NCBI GenBank assembly: GCA_022827835.1 | Contig: JAJEIO010000032.1 | Location: 1 to 64,000, forward strand | DNA length: 64,000 nt | Source of the DNA: Candidatus Latescibacterota bacterium | GTDB lineage: Bacteria > Latescibacterota > UBA2968 > UBA8231 | Reading direction: 5' to 3' | In this document: positions 9,017 through 19,350 of the stretch, piece after piece | Position numbering within the stretch: position 1 is the stretch's first letter | Layout: the number at the start of each line of letters is the position of its first letter | Program-made: the position numbers and the translations under genes | The notes under the pieces: model-generated | The model's database searches: none | What the model was told of the DNA's origin: nothing | The model's input: only the letters and a program-made list of their open reading frames with translations

Positions 9017-9781
9017 TTGCCGATGGAAAGCTGCGATTTCCTCGACTTGCTCAAGGAGCAGGGGCTTTTGCCTGCCGCCCCAGTCGCCGCTGCAGAAGCG
9101 TCCTTGCAGCCGGTCGAGGGCACTACGATTGTAGCGGTACGCTGCGCCGATGGGGTGGTGGTGGCTGGCGACCGCCGCGCTACTATGGGTAACTCGGTGG
9201 TGTACGACCGCGCCGACAAAGTGCTGATCATCGACGACGAAGCAGTCATGGCCATTGCCGGCTCGCCGGCCGTGGCGTGGGACATTGCGCGGATGCTGGA
9301 AATGTCGGTGCAGTACTACCGCCGCAGCCAGCTACAAGGGCTGAGCTTGGACGGCAAGGTGCGGACGTTGTCGCGACTGTTGCGCCAGAACTTGCCGCTG
9401 GCCATGCAGGGGATTGGCGCGGTGGTGCCGATTTTCGCGGCCTTTGACCACGTGGCCGCGGAGGGCAAAATTTTCTTTTACGACCTCTTGGGGGCTGAAT
9501 TCGAGTGCGTGGATTTCTGCGCCACCGGGTCGGGCGCACACATCGTGCGCGGCGCGCTGTACTACCAAAACCGCTGGGGGCCGCAGCCACTGCGGGAAAT
9601 GGCCGGGGAGCAGGCGGTCGAGCTGGTGCTCAAGATGCTGGAGACAGCCGCTGAATACGACACGGCTACTGGCGGCTTCCGCGAAGCTGCTCACATCTTT
9701 CCCCAGGTCGTGCAGGTGACGGCCGCGGGCTTGAATACCGTGCCTGAAGTGGATTTGGCCGCGTTCTACCAAAGGGCTTGA
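9017..9781 (+). CDS. prcB: 20S proteasome beta subunit
   Basis: 254 residues from the TTG directly after the modifier stop; an ATG two codons later (9023) is an alternative. A 35-residue propeptide ends VEG and is cleaved before Thr36. The N-terminal-nucleophile triad is visible with Thr36 (Thr1 of the mature chain), Asp52 (position 17, in GDRRAT) and Lys68 (position 33, in DKV). The mature subunit therefore has all catalytic residues. It forms the central rings of the 20S core that degrade modifier-tagged proteins. Its 3' end overlaps the proposed TTG start of prcA by TTGA. Confidence 0.95.
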   Translation: MPMESCDFLDLLKEQGLLPAAPVAAAEASLQPVEGTTIVAVRCADGVVVAGDRRATMGNSVVYDRADKVLIIDDEAVMAIAGSPAVAWDIARMLEMSVQYYRRSQLQGLSLDGKVRTLSRLLRQNLPLAMQGIGAVVPIFAAFDHVAAEGKIFFYDLLGAEFECVDFCATGSGAHIVRGALYYQNRWGPQPLREMAGEQAVELVLKMLETAAEYDTATGGFREAAHIFPQVVQVTAAGLNTVPEVDLAAFYQRA

Positions 9782-10548
9782 GGGGCATGTTAGAAGAACC
9801 TTATCGCTGGGTCGAGGCCATCAACAATCGCCGCGAGTACGTGGAAGACCAACTCGCGAGCGGCAGTCCGGTAGTGGGCACGATGTATGCCGATGGGGTA
9901 CTGCTGCTGACGGCTACCCCAGGCCCGCGCAAGCTCTTTGAGGTGTACGACGAGATCGCCTTCGCGGCCGTGGGACACCCGGCCGACATCGAGAAGCTGC
10001 GCAAAGCCGTCATCGACATCGCTCATCTTGAAGGATTCAACCTATCGGCCAACGACGTGACCTTGCAGCGGTTGGTCAGCTTTGGCATCGGCCCGCTGAT
10101 GAAGGCGGCTTTCGACGAACTATTTCGCTCGCCCTTCGTCGCCCGCGTGCTGATGGCCGAGCTAGACCCGGGTGGCGGCGGAGACGCCTTTTTCACTATT
10201 GACGCCGATGGGTCTTTTGCCCAAAGTGGTGGGGCGGCGGCCATTAGCGGCAACGCGGAGAGCGCACAGGCGATGACGGCACAACTGCAAGAGACTAGTC
10301 CAGAGCTTCCCCTCGACCAAGCCTTGGGCGCGGCGTTGGAGGTGTGGGGATTGGGCCGATTGACCCTCGACGCTCGCGACGGAGAGGTGCCCAGCGCGGA
10401 AGCTGTACGCGATTTTCTCAAGGGCGGCTTGCAAGAGCTAACAGTCGAGGCCGCAGTGCTCGACCGCGAGCGCGTCGCCAAGTCGAAGTTCCGCTTGCTC
10501 ACTGCGGAACAACTAGCTGAGCCACTCGCTTCCTACTTCGAGGTATAG
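9778..10548 (+). CDS. prcA: 20S proteasome alpha subunit
   Basis: 256 residues from TTG at 9778, overlapping the prcB stop; ATG at 9787 is an alternative start three codons in. The order prcB-prcA and the body (GTMYADGVLLLTAT, KLFEVYDEIAFAAVGHPADIE) match bacterial alpha subunits. These form the outer rings and the gated pore and lack the catalytic Thr. The far C-terminus (residues about 165-256) is divergent. The alpha-ring pockets are where the ATPase C-terminus would dock, so this subunit would have to accommodate the unusual Val-Ile end of the ATPase. Confidence 0.93.
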   Translation: MRGMLEEPYRWVEAINNRREYVEDQLASGSPVVGTMYADGVLLLTATPGPRKLFEVYDEIAFAAVGHPADIEKLRKAVIDIAHLEGFNLSANDVTLQRLVSFGIGPLMKAAFDELFRSPFVARVLMAELDPGGGGDAFFTIDADGSFAQSGGAAAISGNAESAQAMTAQLQETSPELPLDQALGAALEVWGLGRLTLDARDGEVPSAEAVRDFLKGGLQELTVEAAVLDRERVAKSKFRLLTAEQLAEPLASYFEV

Positions 10549-10549
10549 T

Positions 10550-11977
10550 ATGGAAGGTCGCATTTACGGGCTGGAAACCGAGTTCGGCTGTCTGCCGCCG
10601 GCTTCGGATCCCTTTTTGAGTCCCGATTTCGTGTCGATAAAGGCCAAGGATTGCGTGTTCTACCGCGATGGCCTGGGCATTGTCGATATGCACTATCGGG
10701 GCCGCGACGAGCCGCCCGGCAACGGCGGCTTTCTCTTCAACGGCGGGCGCTTATACATCGACATGGGCCACGTCGAATACGCCACTCCAGAGTGCACTGG
10801 GCTCTTTGATTTAGTGGCTGCCGATCGGGCTGGCGAGCGGTTGGTGCAGCGCGCGTTAGATCAGCTTGGCTTGGCCGATAGCGCGGCCTTTTTCAAGAAC
10901 AATATAGACCACTACACAGGGGCTACTTTTGGCTGCCACGAAAACTACCTCGTGCGGCGAGAGGTGCCGTTTTCGCAAGTGCTGCTGCCGACCATGCTGC
11001 CCTTTTTCGTCACCCGCCAGATCTTTGCCGGTGCTGGCCGCGTGGGTTGCCACACGGATATTTTCGAGTACGGCAATGCCGAGGACGAAGGCGTTGGATT
11101 CCAACTGTCGCAGCGGGCCGACCACATCGTCACTGAGATCTACCAGTGGATTCAGTTCAGTCGCGCGATCATCAACACGCGCGACGAACCGCTGGCCGAC
11201 TGGGGGCTGTACCGCCGCTTGCACCTGTTGGTAGGCGACTCGAATATGATGGAGTACGCCACGGCCCTGAAGGTGGGGACCACGGCCTTGGTATTGCAGC
11301 TTTTGGAAGAGCAAGAGCGCGTGATCTGCGACGACATCAAGCTCCTCGACCCGGTGCAGGCCATCCGCGACATTTCGCGCGACATGACCTATCGCTGGGA
11401 AGTGCAGCTAGAGGACGGTCGCTACACCACGGCGACGGAGATCCAGCGCGCGTATCTCGACTTAGCCGAGCGCCATCTGCGCGGCCGGGACGAAGAGGGC
11501 GATTGGGTGTTGGACGAGTGGCGCTTTGTCATCGACGCCTTAGAGCACGATCCTGGGTGCTTGGTCGATCGCGTCGATTGGGTGGCTAAGAAGTGGCTGT
11601 TGGAATACTTCATGCGGGAAGAGGGGTTGGACTGGCAGGATACTTGGATCCAAAGTTTGGATTTGGAATACCACAATCTCAACGCGGCGCGGAGTCTCTA
11701 TTTCGATCTATACGAGCGCGGGATGGTCAAGCGAGTAGTAAGCGACGAGCAGATCAACCAAGCCATTACGCATCCCCCGGTTGATACCCGCGCCTGCGCT
11801 CGTTCCCACGTGATGAGATCGCTGACTGACCAGAAGACGCGCTACCAAATTGATTGGGATTCCATCTGCGTGGGCGACGATAAATTCCTCAGCCTCGACG
11901 ATCCCTTCCTCACCTATGGCCGCGAAGCCGAAGTCTTCATCCGCGAATGCCGGCAGATGCCGATTGATAAGTTTTGA
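10550..11977 (+). CDS. pafA: Pup/UBact--protein ligase (PafA)
   Basis: 475 residues, same fold as Dop. The start MEGRIYGLETEFG holds the metal-binding Glu residues. GGRLYIDMGHVEYATPEC carries the catalytic Asp that deprotonates target lysine, and FFKNNIDHYTGATFGCHENYLVRR is the nucleotide-binding segment. The long insertion seen in the upstream Dop is absent or different. It activates the C-terminal Glu of the modifier with ATP and joins it to lysines of substrates. GAGG lies 7 bases before the ATG. Last gene of the operon; the following M6 protease gene starts 19 bases later but has its own signal peptide and an unrelated role. Confidence 0.9.
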   Translation: MEGRIYGLETEFGCLPPASDPFLSPDFVSIKAKDCVFYRDGLGIVDMHYRGRDEPPGNGGFLFNGGRLYIDMGHVEYATPECTGLFDLVAADRAGERLVQRALDQLGLADSAAFFKNNIDHYTGATFGCHENYLVRREVPFSQVLLPTMLPFFVTRQIFAGAGRVGCHTDIFEYGNAEDEGVGFQLSQRADHIVTEIYQWIQFSRAIINTRDEPLADWGLYRRLHLLVGDSNMMEYATALKVGTTALVLQLLEEQERVICDDIKLLDPVQAIRDISRDMTYRWEVQLEDGRYTTATEIQRAYLDLAERHLRGRDEEGDWVLDEWRFVIDALEHDPGCLVDRVDWVAKKWLLEYFMREEGLDWQDTWIQSLDLEYHNLNAARSLYFDLYERGMVKRVVSDEQINQAITHPPVDTRACARSHVMRSLTDQKTRYQIDWDSICVGDDKFLSLDDPFLTYGREAEVFIRECRQMPIDKF

Positions 11978-11996
11978 TGTATGCCGCTCTAAAGGA

Positions 11997-14900
11997 ATGG
12001 CGTGTAGGTTGTTCCTTTTCCTCCTTCTTTTTCTCCCATCCCAAACTCTAGCGGCCCAGTTTGCCTGCGCGGCGTTGGAGTCATCGGCGCAGCAGGTTGT
12101 GCAGACGCCGGAGCACCTGAGTGCATTAGTTATCTTCGCGCAGTTCCAAGATGAGGGTGCTCCTACCACTGCGCCCTCGTGGGCGAACGGCCTTTTCGAC
12201 GACGAGTTGCCCGGCAGTTTTGCCCACTTCTACCGCGAGATGTCAGGCGGGCGGATCCATGTCGATGGCCAGGTGCTGCCTCGGCGCTATCGCTCGCGCG
12301 CTGCCGCAGATACCTACTTGGCTGATACTTTAGGAGCTAGGGGCCAGTTTGGTCGCTTCAATCTGGAGATTCTTACAGCCGCGGACGCGGACGCCGATTT
12401 TGGGCACTTTGACAACGACGGCCCCGACGGAGTGCCCAACTCAGGTGACGACGACGGGTACGTCGATGTCGTCTTTATCAACTTGCATACTGCTCCCCGC
12501 GATTTTTTTATCGGCGCGGCCACTGGCATCGCCAGTCTGGGGCTAGACGCCGATTACATTAGTGGCGATCCGGCAGCCGGCGGTGGCTTTGTGCGGGTGC
12601 GGAGTCGCTTCACGGGTTTCGGCGGCACCACGCAGCGGGGCCACACCTTTAGCATCACAGCCTCGACGATGTGCCACGAGTTCGCGCACGTGTTGGGATT
12701 GCCCGATCTCTTTGATCAGACGGCGTTGACCGTGGCCGAGTTGGACCCGGAGGAGGATTCTGCGGGCATTGGCAATTGGGGGATCATGGGCTGGGGGACG
12801 CTCGGTTGGGGCGTAGAAGATGGCCCCAATGCCTTTTCGGCGTGGTCGCTAGCCACCCTCGGTTGGATCGAGGTGGAGGAGGTAGAAGGGAGCGTCGCAG
12901 GGCTAGAGATCGGGGAGATCTTCAGTGACCGCAAGGCGTACAAAATTCCCCTGACCCAAGACGAGTACTTCCTGCTGGAACATCGGCGCGCTGACGGCTC
13001 GTACTACAACCGCAATATCCCGCAAGACGGCTTGCTCATCTGGCACATAGACGAGCAGGCCGACAACGACGAAGAACGCCACAAACAGGTCGATTTAGTC
13101 TGCGCTGATGGGCTTTTTACCCCCAACGGCGACCCCGATGTAGTGGAAGGACGGGACCATCTCGACTTTTGGGCGCGGGACACAGCGTATTCTTCAGCCC
13201 ACAACGGCAACAAAGGCGACGCGACCGATCCTTTTGACGGCGTGCGCTTCCGCCGCTTCGCTTGGGACACGAACCCGGCCTTCAGTGGCCACACGGGCTT
13301 TGCGCGGAACTTGCCGTTGGGCGTGGCCATAGACAACATCCGCCCACAAGGTGCTGCAATGGTCGTCGATGTGGTGCGGCAGCAACGCCCCGGGCACATT
13401 GTCGGCGACGCGACGTGGACGGGGCGGGTGGATTTGGATGGGGATGTGGTGGTGGTGCCGGGTGCCACGCTGACCATTGACGCTGGTGCGGAGGTCCGCT
13501 TTGCCCGCGGGGATGCGCAGGGCACGGGATTTGATCCAGACCGCAGCGAGCTGATTGTCTATGGCGAGCTCAAAATCGGCGAGGGCGCATCGTTTGCGTC
13601 AAGTGCGCCGCGCACCGGCCCCTTGGATTGGTCGGGCATTTACCTGCTCGACGGCCAAGCGGTCGATCCAGCGGCGGTCGCCATTGAACACGCCCATCGC
13701 GGGGTCGTTGGCTTCCGCCTGCCGCCGGGGCGGACGCAGTGGCTAGACGAGCAGGCCGTGTACGCGGATTTGGTAGTGCCAGTTGGGGCCGAACTGCACA
13801 TCGGTCCGAGCAGCGTGTCTTTTGCCCGCTTTGATCTCAGTCGGCGCGGCGTGTCCCCGGACTTTGCCGAGCTGATCGTGGCAGGCGCATTGACGATTGA
13901 GGGGATGGCCGGAAAGCGGGCGCAGCTAACCACCGATCCCGGCCCGGACAACGACGGCTTGTGGTATGGCATTCACGTGCTGCCGGGTGCTCAAGTCGAG
14001 GTGCAGCACGCCGAGCTAACGCGCACGGCTTTTGCCTTTAGCGGCGAGATCGACGAGGAGACGAGCCTACGCATTGCCGACTCTGTGGTGCGCGAAAGCG
14101 GCGGCAACGGCTTGTTGCTGAGGCTCAATGGCCAAGCACAGGTGGATCGGAGCGAATTTACCACCATTGCCGGCCCGGCCGTGCTCGTGGCCGGTACCGG
14201 GCAACTCGCGTTGCGCAACGCCACCATTGAGGGCAACGGCCAAGAGGGGATCCTGCTTTACAACGCATCCTTAGAGGCCATCCGCGTCGCTGTAATTGAC
14301 AATGGCCGTCTCGATCCGGACGACCCGCGGGCTGGGGTGCGGGCTATAGGCGGCCGCGGTCAGCGCATTGAGATGTGGGAGTCGCAGATTGAGCAAAATT
14401 CCGGGCACGGCATGGATTTGGAAGAGTGGTTGGGGGAGGTGGAATTGCACAACAGTCGCCTCGTCGCCAACCAAGGCGATGGTCTGCGCGCTAGGGGCGC
14501 GGCGCGTTTGGTCCTTGTGCAGGTGCTAGTCGAGCGCAACTTGCGCGCTGGTGCCGAAATCGCCGGGTCGCTGGTGGAGATATGGAACTCGACGTTTAGG
14601 GCGCATGTTGCCGCGGGGTTGCGCTTGGGTCCGGGGACGAGAGGGGCGATTGAGATGGGCTCGTTTGTCGGGGGTCGGGGTTTGGAACTAACGGGCGTGG
14701 AGTCACTGGAGATTCGCGGCAGCGAGTTTATCCGCGGTACGCCAGCTATTCTATCTGTGGATTCTGCGCCGCACGTTTTTGGCAACCGCTTTGCGGACAA
14801 TGCCGTGGCCATCCGGGTCGAGGGGCCACAGGTGCCGACGGCGATTCGCGGCAACACTTTTGCCAACAATACTACGGCCCTTGAGAACTTGAATGCCGAG

Positions 14901-15308
14901 GAGTTGAAAGCCCAAGACAACTACTGGAGCGGGGCTGACAGCGCAGCTATTGCCGCGCAGATCGAGGGTGCGGTGGCATGGGTGCCGTTCCGCACGGAGG
15001 AAGGGGGGGCTAAGGCGGTGGCGCTGCCCGCCGATTTTGCGCTGCATCCAGCCTATCCCAACCCCTTCAACGCCGAGGTGGCGCTGTCGTTTGATCTGCC
15101 GCAGGCGGCGGCGGTCGCGTTGGTGCTCTACGATGCGCTGGGTCGGCCCGTGCGCCACCTTGTAGAAGGGCCATTAGCGGCTGGTCGCTATAGATTTGCT
15201 TGGGATGGGCGCGACCGAGATGGGCGAGCAGTGGCTTCGGGGATTTACTTCTATCGCTTGGTGGCGGATTCGTTTGTCGCGGTGGGGCGCTTGGCGTTGG
15301 TGCGTTGA
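11997..15308 (+). CDS. secreted M6-family zinc metalloprotease with FlgD-like C-terminal domain
   Basis: 1103 residues from ATG 11997; earlier in-frame starts would run back into pafA. Signal peptide: MACR, then hydrophobic [15 protein letters not shown]. The M6 catalytic domain has [11 protein letters not shown] (His227, Glu228, His231, Asp in the third-ligand position) and an Asp-rich calcium-type loop ([19 protein letters not shown]). Residues about 480-1010 look like a right-handed parallel beta-helix with many short N/G turns. The C-terminus ([18 protein letters not shown] to SGIYFYRL) is the FlgD-Ig-like domain found on outer-surface proteins exported by type IX-like systems. Probably an extracellular protein-degrading enzyme. 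Its 3' end overlaps the convergent YgjP-like gene by 58 bases. Confidence 0.9.
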   Translation: MACRLFLFLLLFLPSQTLAAQFACAALESSAQQVVQTPEHLSALVIFAQFQDEGAPTTAPSWANGLFDDELPGSFAHFYREMSGGRIHVDGQVLPRRYRSRAAADTYLADTLGARGQFGRFNLEILTAADADADFGHFDNDGPDGVPNSGDDDGYVDVVFINLHTAPRDFFIGAATGIASLGLDADYISGDPAAGGGFVRVRSRFTGFGGTTQRGHTFSITASTMCHEFAHVLGLPDLFDQTALTVAELDPEEDSAGIGNWGIMGWGTLGWGVEDGPNAFSAWSLATLGWIEVEEVEGSVAGLEIGEIFSDRKAYKIPLTQDEYFLLEHRRADGSYYNRNIPQDGLLIWHIDEQADNDEERHKQVDLVCADGLFTPNGDPDVVEGRDHLDFWARDTAYSSAHNGNKGDATDPFDGVRFRRFAWDTNPAFSGHTGFARNLPLGVAIDNIRPQGAAMVVDVVRQQRPGHIVGDATWTGRVDLDGDVVVVPGATLTIDAGAEVRFARGDAQGTGFDPDRSELIVYGELKIGEGASFASSAPRTGPLDWSGIYLLDGQAVDPAAVAIEHAHRGVVGFRLPPGRTQWLDEQAVYADLVVPVGAELHIGPSSVSFARFDLSRRGVSPDFAELIVAGALTIEGMAGKRAQLTTDPGPDNDGLWYGIHVLPGAQVEVQHAELTRTAFAFSGEIDEETSLRIADSVVRESGGNGLLLRLNGQAQVDRSEFTTIAGPAVLVAGTGQLALRNATIEGNGQEGILLYNASLEAIRVAVIDNGRLDPDDPRAGVRAIGGRGQRIEMWESQIEQNSGHGMDLEEWLGEVELHNSRLVANQGDGLRARGAARLVLVQVLVERNLRAGAEIAGSLVEIWNSTFRAHVAAGLRLGPGTRGAIEMGSFVGGRGLELTGVESLEIRGSEFIRGTPAILSVDSAPHVFGNRFADNAVAIRVEGPQVPTAIRGNTFANNTTALENLNAEELKAQDNYWSGADSAAIAAQIEGAVAWVPFRTEEGGAKAVALPADFALHPAYPNPFNAEVALSFDLPQAAAVALVLYDALGRPVRHLVEGPLAAGRYRFAWDGRDRDGRAVASGIYFYRLVADSFVAVGRLALVR

Positions 15309-15625
15309 GAGGCGTGCGTTTGCCAAGCGGGTACGTGCGCCATTAGCAAGGCTTTGAAGAGCTTGCCGTGGTTGGGCACGCGCAGGTGCAGCAGTTCGTG
15401 GACAATGACGAAGTCTTGGAAGCCTGAGTCCTGATCGGCGAGGTCAGCGGCAAGGGTGACGATACCTGAGGTCGAACACGAGCCCCACTTGCGCGTCATG
15501 TGCTGCACGCGCACCTGCCGTGGCTGGACGTTCAGCCGCTGCGCCCAAGATGCGACGCGCTCGCGCATGACCTCTCGCCGTTCGTCTTCGGCGAGCTCAG
15601 TCGAGTCGTCAGCCGTCCGCATCAA
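15251..15625 (-). CDS. YgjP-like (M48-related, DUF45) metallopeptidase
   Basis: 124 residues. [15 protein letters not shown] is the zinc-binding HExxH plus the downstream NHGxxF typical of YgjP/DUF45 proteins, and TRKWGSCS is the other family signature. The protein is shorter than usual (about 230) and appears to lack the N-terminal half. Members of this family are often encoded next to hsdR in type I restriction loci; here its start overlaps the hsdR 3' end by 17 bases, so it is the last gene of the restriction operon. Its role in restriction is unknown. The 3' end overlaps the convergent M6 protease. Confidence 0.8.
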   Translation of the reverse strand: MMRTADDSTELAEDERREVMRERVASWAQRLNVQPRQVRVQHMTRKWGSCSTSGIVTLAADLADQDSGFQDFVIVHELLHLRVPNHGKLFKALLMAHVPAWQTHASQRTNAKRPTATNESATKR

Positions 15626-18545
15626 TGCTTGCTCCCAAAATGCCGAGGATGCGCTCTACGACGCGGCTCCGTTCGTCCCTTTGCAGTCGCAGCAGCGGGA
15701 CATAGAGGGCCGTGCGCAGCCGTCGTTGCTCATCGGCATTGACAGGCGCGTTGGGGAAGCGGTCGAGAAGCATTTCCGCTCGTTGTGCCAACTCCAAGGT
15801 GTTGATGCCAGCGATCTTCAGCTTGTCGTCGTCCTTCAACGCCCAATGAACGGCGAATGCGCGCGACGATAGCCCGCTATCCCGTTCGGCCCGGATGGCA
15901 GCATCCTTCTCCGCGGCGAGAGATGCTAACCGATCCATGGCCGCCAGCGCAGTCGTCTTGCGATTTTCTAGTTCCTTCAGGATGCTTTCGGCGCGCTCCT
16001 TTAAGGGCAGCAGCACGGACTCTTTGTCTGGGTTGCTCTCGATTTCCTGCCGGAGGCCGCGCACGAGATTGAATACTTTGGCCGCGTCCGAGCCTGACTC
16101 GCTTCGCAGGGATTTAAGGGTGGATACGTCAAACGTCGCGGTCTTCGTCAAACGGCCCAGCCCTTCTTGGGTAGCACTTTCTTGTACTAGGAGGCGCGTT
16201 TTGTTAGCTAAGTCCGCTGTGTAGTTGGTGCCGCTGGCATAGGCGTTGCGCACGATCTCGTAGAGTCGCGCCAGCCGCCTGAAGGTTTCGATGTGGTCGC
16301 GCAACGCTGGCGAAGGCGACAGGATCTCCCAGAGTGCTTCGATCTCCTTGTAGGCTTCAAAGAACTCCTTGCGCCGCTCTGGTTCTAGAAAGCGCCCATA
16401 GACGAGCTGCTCTAGTCGTTCATCTGGGCCACCGTTTTTCCCATCGGAGAGGTAAGTAGCTTCCGCTTGTCTGAGCTTGTCGAGCAAGTCGCTTAGCAGG
16501 AGATCGAGGTCCTCAATTGCACCGCTGACGTCGGACGAGTCGAACTGCAACGCCTTTTTCAGTTCGCGCAGCACGCCGACAAAATCGACTACGAGGCCGA
16601 TCCGTTTTTGCGGGCCGCAAGGGCGATTCACGCGCGCAATGGCTTGCAGGAGTACGTGGTCGCGCATGGGCTTGTCGAGATACAGGCAGTAGAGGAGCGG
16701 CGCGTCGTAGCCTGTGAGCAGTTTGTCGGTGACGATGAGAATCTGCGGATTCGCATCCGCTTTCTTGAACATCAGGCGCGTGTCTGCCTCGCTTTCCGGC
16801 GAAAGCTGGTACTCTGCCACGATTGGTCGGTTGACGATGTCGGAGGCGTTCTCGGTATAGACTGGCACAGTCCATTCGGGCGGCAGTAGCTTGTCGAGCG
16901 CCCGCTTGTACTTGGCACAGGCTTCGCGGTTTACGCCGACGAGGAACGCCTTGTAGCCGAGCGGTTCCACGTTCTTTTGGAAATGATTGGCGACGAATTT
17001 GGCGACCTTTTCGATGCGGTCGTCGGCAGTGAGGAAGGTGCGCAGGCCGACGGTTTGGTCGAGGACCTTGTTGAGTTCATCGACGTCGGTGACGCCCTCC
17101 ATCTCGGCGAGGGCGAAGAATTCTTGGTCGAGCCGCTCTGTTGGCACCGTCATCTCGCTCGGAGCCATGGTGTGGCGGATCGGCAGCGTTGTTTCGTCCT
17201 CAATCGACTCGGCGATGGAGTACTTGTCGAGATAGTTCAACTCGTCATCGACTCCGAATATCTTGAAGGTGCCTTCTCCGTACGCAGTTTGGTCAATCGG
17301 CGTGCCGGTGAATCCGATGATTGTCGCGTTGGGCACGGCCGCCATCAGATAGGTGCCCAGTTCCTTGGCGACCGAGCGGTGCGCTTCGTCGATGAATACA
17401 TACACGTTGTCGCGGGTATTAGCGTCTTTCTCCAGCCCCTCGAACTTGTGGATCATGGACAGGATCAGGCCGCGCTTGTCGGTTTTGAGCATGTCCCGCA
17501 AGTCGTCCTTGGAGTTCGCACGCCATACTGCGATGTCCTGCTGCTGCATCTCGCCGAGCAGGCGCTCGACCCAGCCCTTGAGTTGCCCTTCGAGTTCCGT
17601 TCGGTCCACGACCACGACCACTGTCGGCGTGCGGAATTCATCCTTGCGTTCCAAGATCAGACGAGCGGCCGTGAGCAAGGTGAAGGTTTTGCCGGAGCCT
17701 TGGGTGTGCCAGATGAGTCCGCGCCGTTTCGCTGGCTCGGCACAGCGCTCGACGATGCGGTCCACGGCTCGGCGCTGGTGCTGGCGCAGCACGGACTTCC
17801 GTGTCTCGCCGTCTTCGACGTAGAACAGGATCCAATCGCGTAGGGTGCGCAGGAAGTCGGTTGGCTCGAAGAACGACTGGACGGCGAAGCGGTAGTTTTC
17901 CTCTGGCCGCTCCTTCCAACGCGCCATGTACCGGCGTGCTATGTTCCAAGTGACGCCATACCAATAGTCGAGGAGGTGGGTAACGTTGAAGAGCTGCGCC
18001 GCTCCCATCAGTTCCGGTGTCTCTTTCTCGTAGCGTAGCAACTGGGTGACGCCGCGCTCGATGGCGTCGGCGTCTTTTGGGTGCTTATGCTCGACGATGG
18101 CGACTGGCACGCCGTTGACGACGAACATTACGTCGGCGCGGTTGCCCTTGCGTGCTGGTGGCTTGAGCTTCCATTCCCAAGTGACGTGAAAGATGTTAGT
18201 GCTGGGCGCAGCGAAGTCGATGAACTGGACGGGGCGGGATCGCTGTTCGGCCTCGTCGTACCATTGCCGCTCCCCGCGCAGCCAAGCGAGCATCTCGCGG
18301 TTGCCCTCAATAGTCGGCGAGATCGCTTCAAGTCGTTCGACGACGGCGCGGATGGAATCGTCTGTCATCCAGGGATTGAATCGCCCGAGTGCTCCTTCAA
18401 GCTCATCGCGGAATAGCATTCCGGCCTCGCCGCCGCGCTTTTGCAGGGCGTCTTGTGGAGTGAGTGACGTCCAGCCGATCTCGGCCGCGTGGTGGACCAT
18501 GGGGAACTGGACGGTGGTGGCTTCGGTGATGTTGAGGGTGGTCAC
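15609..18545 (-). CDS. hsdR: type I restriction enzyme, motor/nuclease subunit R
   Basis: About 978 residues. The N-terminal nuclease domain has the PD-(D/E)xK core ([20 protein letters not shown]). The SF2 translocase follows with Walker [14 protein letters not shown] box VFIDEAHRS and motif [10 protein letters not shown], then the second RecA domain and a helical C-terminal region that contacts HsdM. It cleaves unmodified DNA after translocation. The frame opens at TTG 18566, but GTG 18545 has GGAGA 7 bases upstream and is preferred. It is separated from hsdS/hsdM by the protease, TIR, repeat and AlbA_2 genes. Its promoter region is shared with the divergent phd-vapC pair. Confidence 0.93.
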   Translation of the reverse strand: MTTLNITEATTVQFPMVHHAAEIGWTSLTPQDALQKRGGEAGMLFRDELEGALGRFNPWMTDDSIRAVVERLEAISPTIEGNREMLAWLRGERQWYDEAEQRSRPVQFIDFAAPSTNIFHVTWEWKLKPPARKGNRADVMFVVNGVPVAIVEHKHPKDADAIERGVTQLLRYEKETPELMGAAQLFNVTHLLDYWYGVTWNIARRYMARWKERPEENYRFAVQSFFEPTDFLRTLRDWILFYVEDGETRKSVLRQHQRRAVDRIVERCAEPAKRRGLIWHTQGSGKTFTLLTAARLILERKDEFRTPTVVVVVDRTELEGQLKGWVERLLGEMQQQDIAVWRANSKDDLRDMLKTDKRGLILSMIHKFEGLEKDANTRDNVYVFIDEAHRSVAKELGTYLMAAVPNATIIGFTGTPIDQTAYGEGTFKIFGVDDELNYLDKYSIAESIEDETTLPIRHTMAPSEMTVPTERLDQEFFALAEMEGVTDVDELNKVLDQTVGLRTFLTADDRIEKVAKFVANHFQKNVEPLGYKAFLVGVNREACAKYKRALDKLLPPEWTVPVYTENASDIVNRPIVAEYQLSPESEADTRLMFKKADANPQILIVTDKLLTGYDAPLLYCLYLDKPMRDHVLLQAIARVNRPCGPQKRIGLVVDFVGVLRELKKALQFDSSDVSGAIEDLDLLLSDLLDKLRQAEATYLSDGKNGGPDERLEQLVYGRFLEPERRKEFFEAYKEIEALWEILSPSPALRDHIETFRRLARLYEIVRNAYASGTNYTADLANKTRLLVQESATQEGLGRLTKTATFDVSTLKSLRSESGSDAAKVFNLVRGLRQEIESNPDKESVLLPLKERAESILKELENRKTTALAAMDRLASLAAEKDAAIRAERDSGLSSRAFAVHWALKDDDKLKIAGINTLELAQRAEMLLDRFPNAPVNADEQRRLRTALYVPLLRLQRDERSRVVERILGILGASIDADG

Positions 18546-18575
18546 AAACGGCTCTCCATTTGCCAAGCCCCTCGA

Positions 18576-18594
18576 TTAGCTATATTTTTAGCTA
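18576..18594. promoter_or_regulatory. probable Phd operator between hsdR and phd-vapC
   Basis: Two copies of TTAGCTA at 18576-18582 and 18588-18594 are 12 bases apart, about one helix turn; each contains the self-complementary TAGCTA. They lie 24 bases upstream of the antitoxin ATG and 31 bases upstream of the hsdR GTG start, and overlap a -10-like TATATT (18581-18586). Phd-type antitoxins bind paired palindromes in their own promoter, so this is the likely operator and could affect hsdR as well. Confidence 0.45.
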
Positions 18595-18617
18595 ACTTCA
18601 TTCTCAAGGAGTTGGCG

Positions 18618-18851
18618 ATGATAACAGTGAATGTCCATGAAGCGAAGACCAACCTGTCGCGCTTGCTTGCCAAAGTCGAGGCCGGGGAGGAGGTCGTCAT
18701 CGCCCGCAGCGGCACGCCGGTGGCCCAGATAGTAAGCGTCCAAAAGCAGGGCAAGCGGGAATTCGGCTCCATGAAGGGCCGGATAAAACTCGACGATCGT
18801 TTCTTTGACCCGCTGCCAGAAGAGGAATTAGCAGCTTGGGAGGGTAATTGA
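18618..18851 (+). CDS. Phd/YefM-family antitoxin
   Basis: 77 residues from ATG 18618 with an AAGGAG Shine-Dalgarno. ITVNVHEAKTNLSRLLAKVE is the Phd/YefM N-terminal DNA-binding domain, followed by VVIARSGTPVAQIV. The acidic C-terminal tail (FFDPLPEEELAAWEGN) would wrap the toxin. It neutralises the VapC-like toxin encoded 3 bases downstream and represses the pair. The longer open frame starting at 18489 is antisense to hsdR and was not used. Confidence 0.9.
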   Translation: MITVNVHEAKTNLSRLLAKVEAGEEVVIARSGTPVAQIVSVQKQGKREFGSMKGRIKLDDRFFDPLPEEELAAWEGN

Positions 18852-18854
18852 GCG

Positions 18855-19241
18855 TTGCGACTACTGCTCGACACCCATGCGTTTTTTTGGTGGCTTTCCG
18901 GGAGCAATCGCCTGTCGCTACCTGCCCGGCAGGCGATTGGGGATGAGGACAACGAAGTAATAGTCAGCGCGGCGTCGGCTTGGGAAATCGCCACCAAACA
19001 TCGGATCGGCAAACTCCCGGACGCGGAGGCATTGGCCCTCGACATTCCCGGGGCAATAGCTGGACAGAACTTTGAGGAACTGCCAATCACTGTAGAGCAC
19101 GCCGTGCGCGCTGGGGCCTTGCCGGGTCCGCACCGCGACCCCTTCGACAGAATGCTCATCGCCCAGGCATTGTCCGGCAATTTGGTCCTCGTTTCTATTG
19201 AACCGCTCTTCGATAGTTATGGCGTTCGCCGCCTTTGGTGA
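18855..19241 (+). CDS. PIN-domain toxin (VapC family)
   Basis: 128 residues from a TTG start just after the antitoxin stop. LLLDTHAFFWWL holds the first acidic metal ligand of the PIN ribonuclease fold; SAASAWEIATKHRIGKL and HRDPFDRMLIAQAL carry the other conserved acids. VapC toxins of this DTHA-WEI-DPFDR subgroup cut tRNA or rRNA when the antitoxin is lost. All key residues are present, so it should be active. Its position inside the type I restriction island suggests a stabilising or back-up role. Confidence 0.9.
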   Translation: MRLLLDTHAFFWWLSGSNRLSLPARQAIGDEDNEVIVSAASAWEIATKHRIGKLPDAEALALDIPGAIAGQNFEELPITVEHAVRAGALPGPHRDPFDRMLIAQALSGNLVLVSIEPLFDSYGVRRLW

Positions 19242-19309
19242 TCTTGGCTAGATCGGATCACCGTACACTTTTGGACAGGCGAGTCTAACGCGAATGAGAC
19301 ATAATAGCA

Positions 19310-19350
19310 CCCCTTAAGACCCCCTTAAGACCCCCTTAAGACCCCCTTTA
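19310..19350. repeat. 11-bp tandem repeat, about 3.5 units
   Basis: Three perfect copies of CCCCTTAAGAC (19310-19320, 19321-19331, 19332-19342) and a partial fourth (CCCCTTTA) lie at the 3' end of the AlbA_2 gene; its TAA stop is in the last partial unit. TTAA in each unit makes a small palindrome (CTTAAG). The 11-base period matches one helical turn. Confidence 0.85.

Noticed and set aside
11850..11996. Earlier start of the first M6 protease
   Set aside because: It would overlap pafA by over 120 bases and hide the signal peptide, which starts cleanly at 11997.
16977..17843. Long plus-strand ORF inside hsdR
   Set aside because: Antisense shadow of conserved hsdR motifs in a GC-rich gene.
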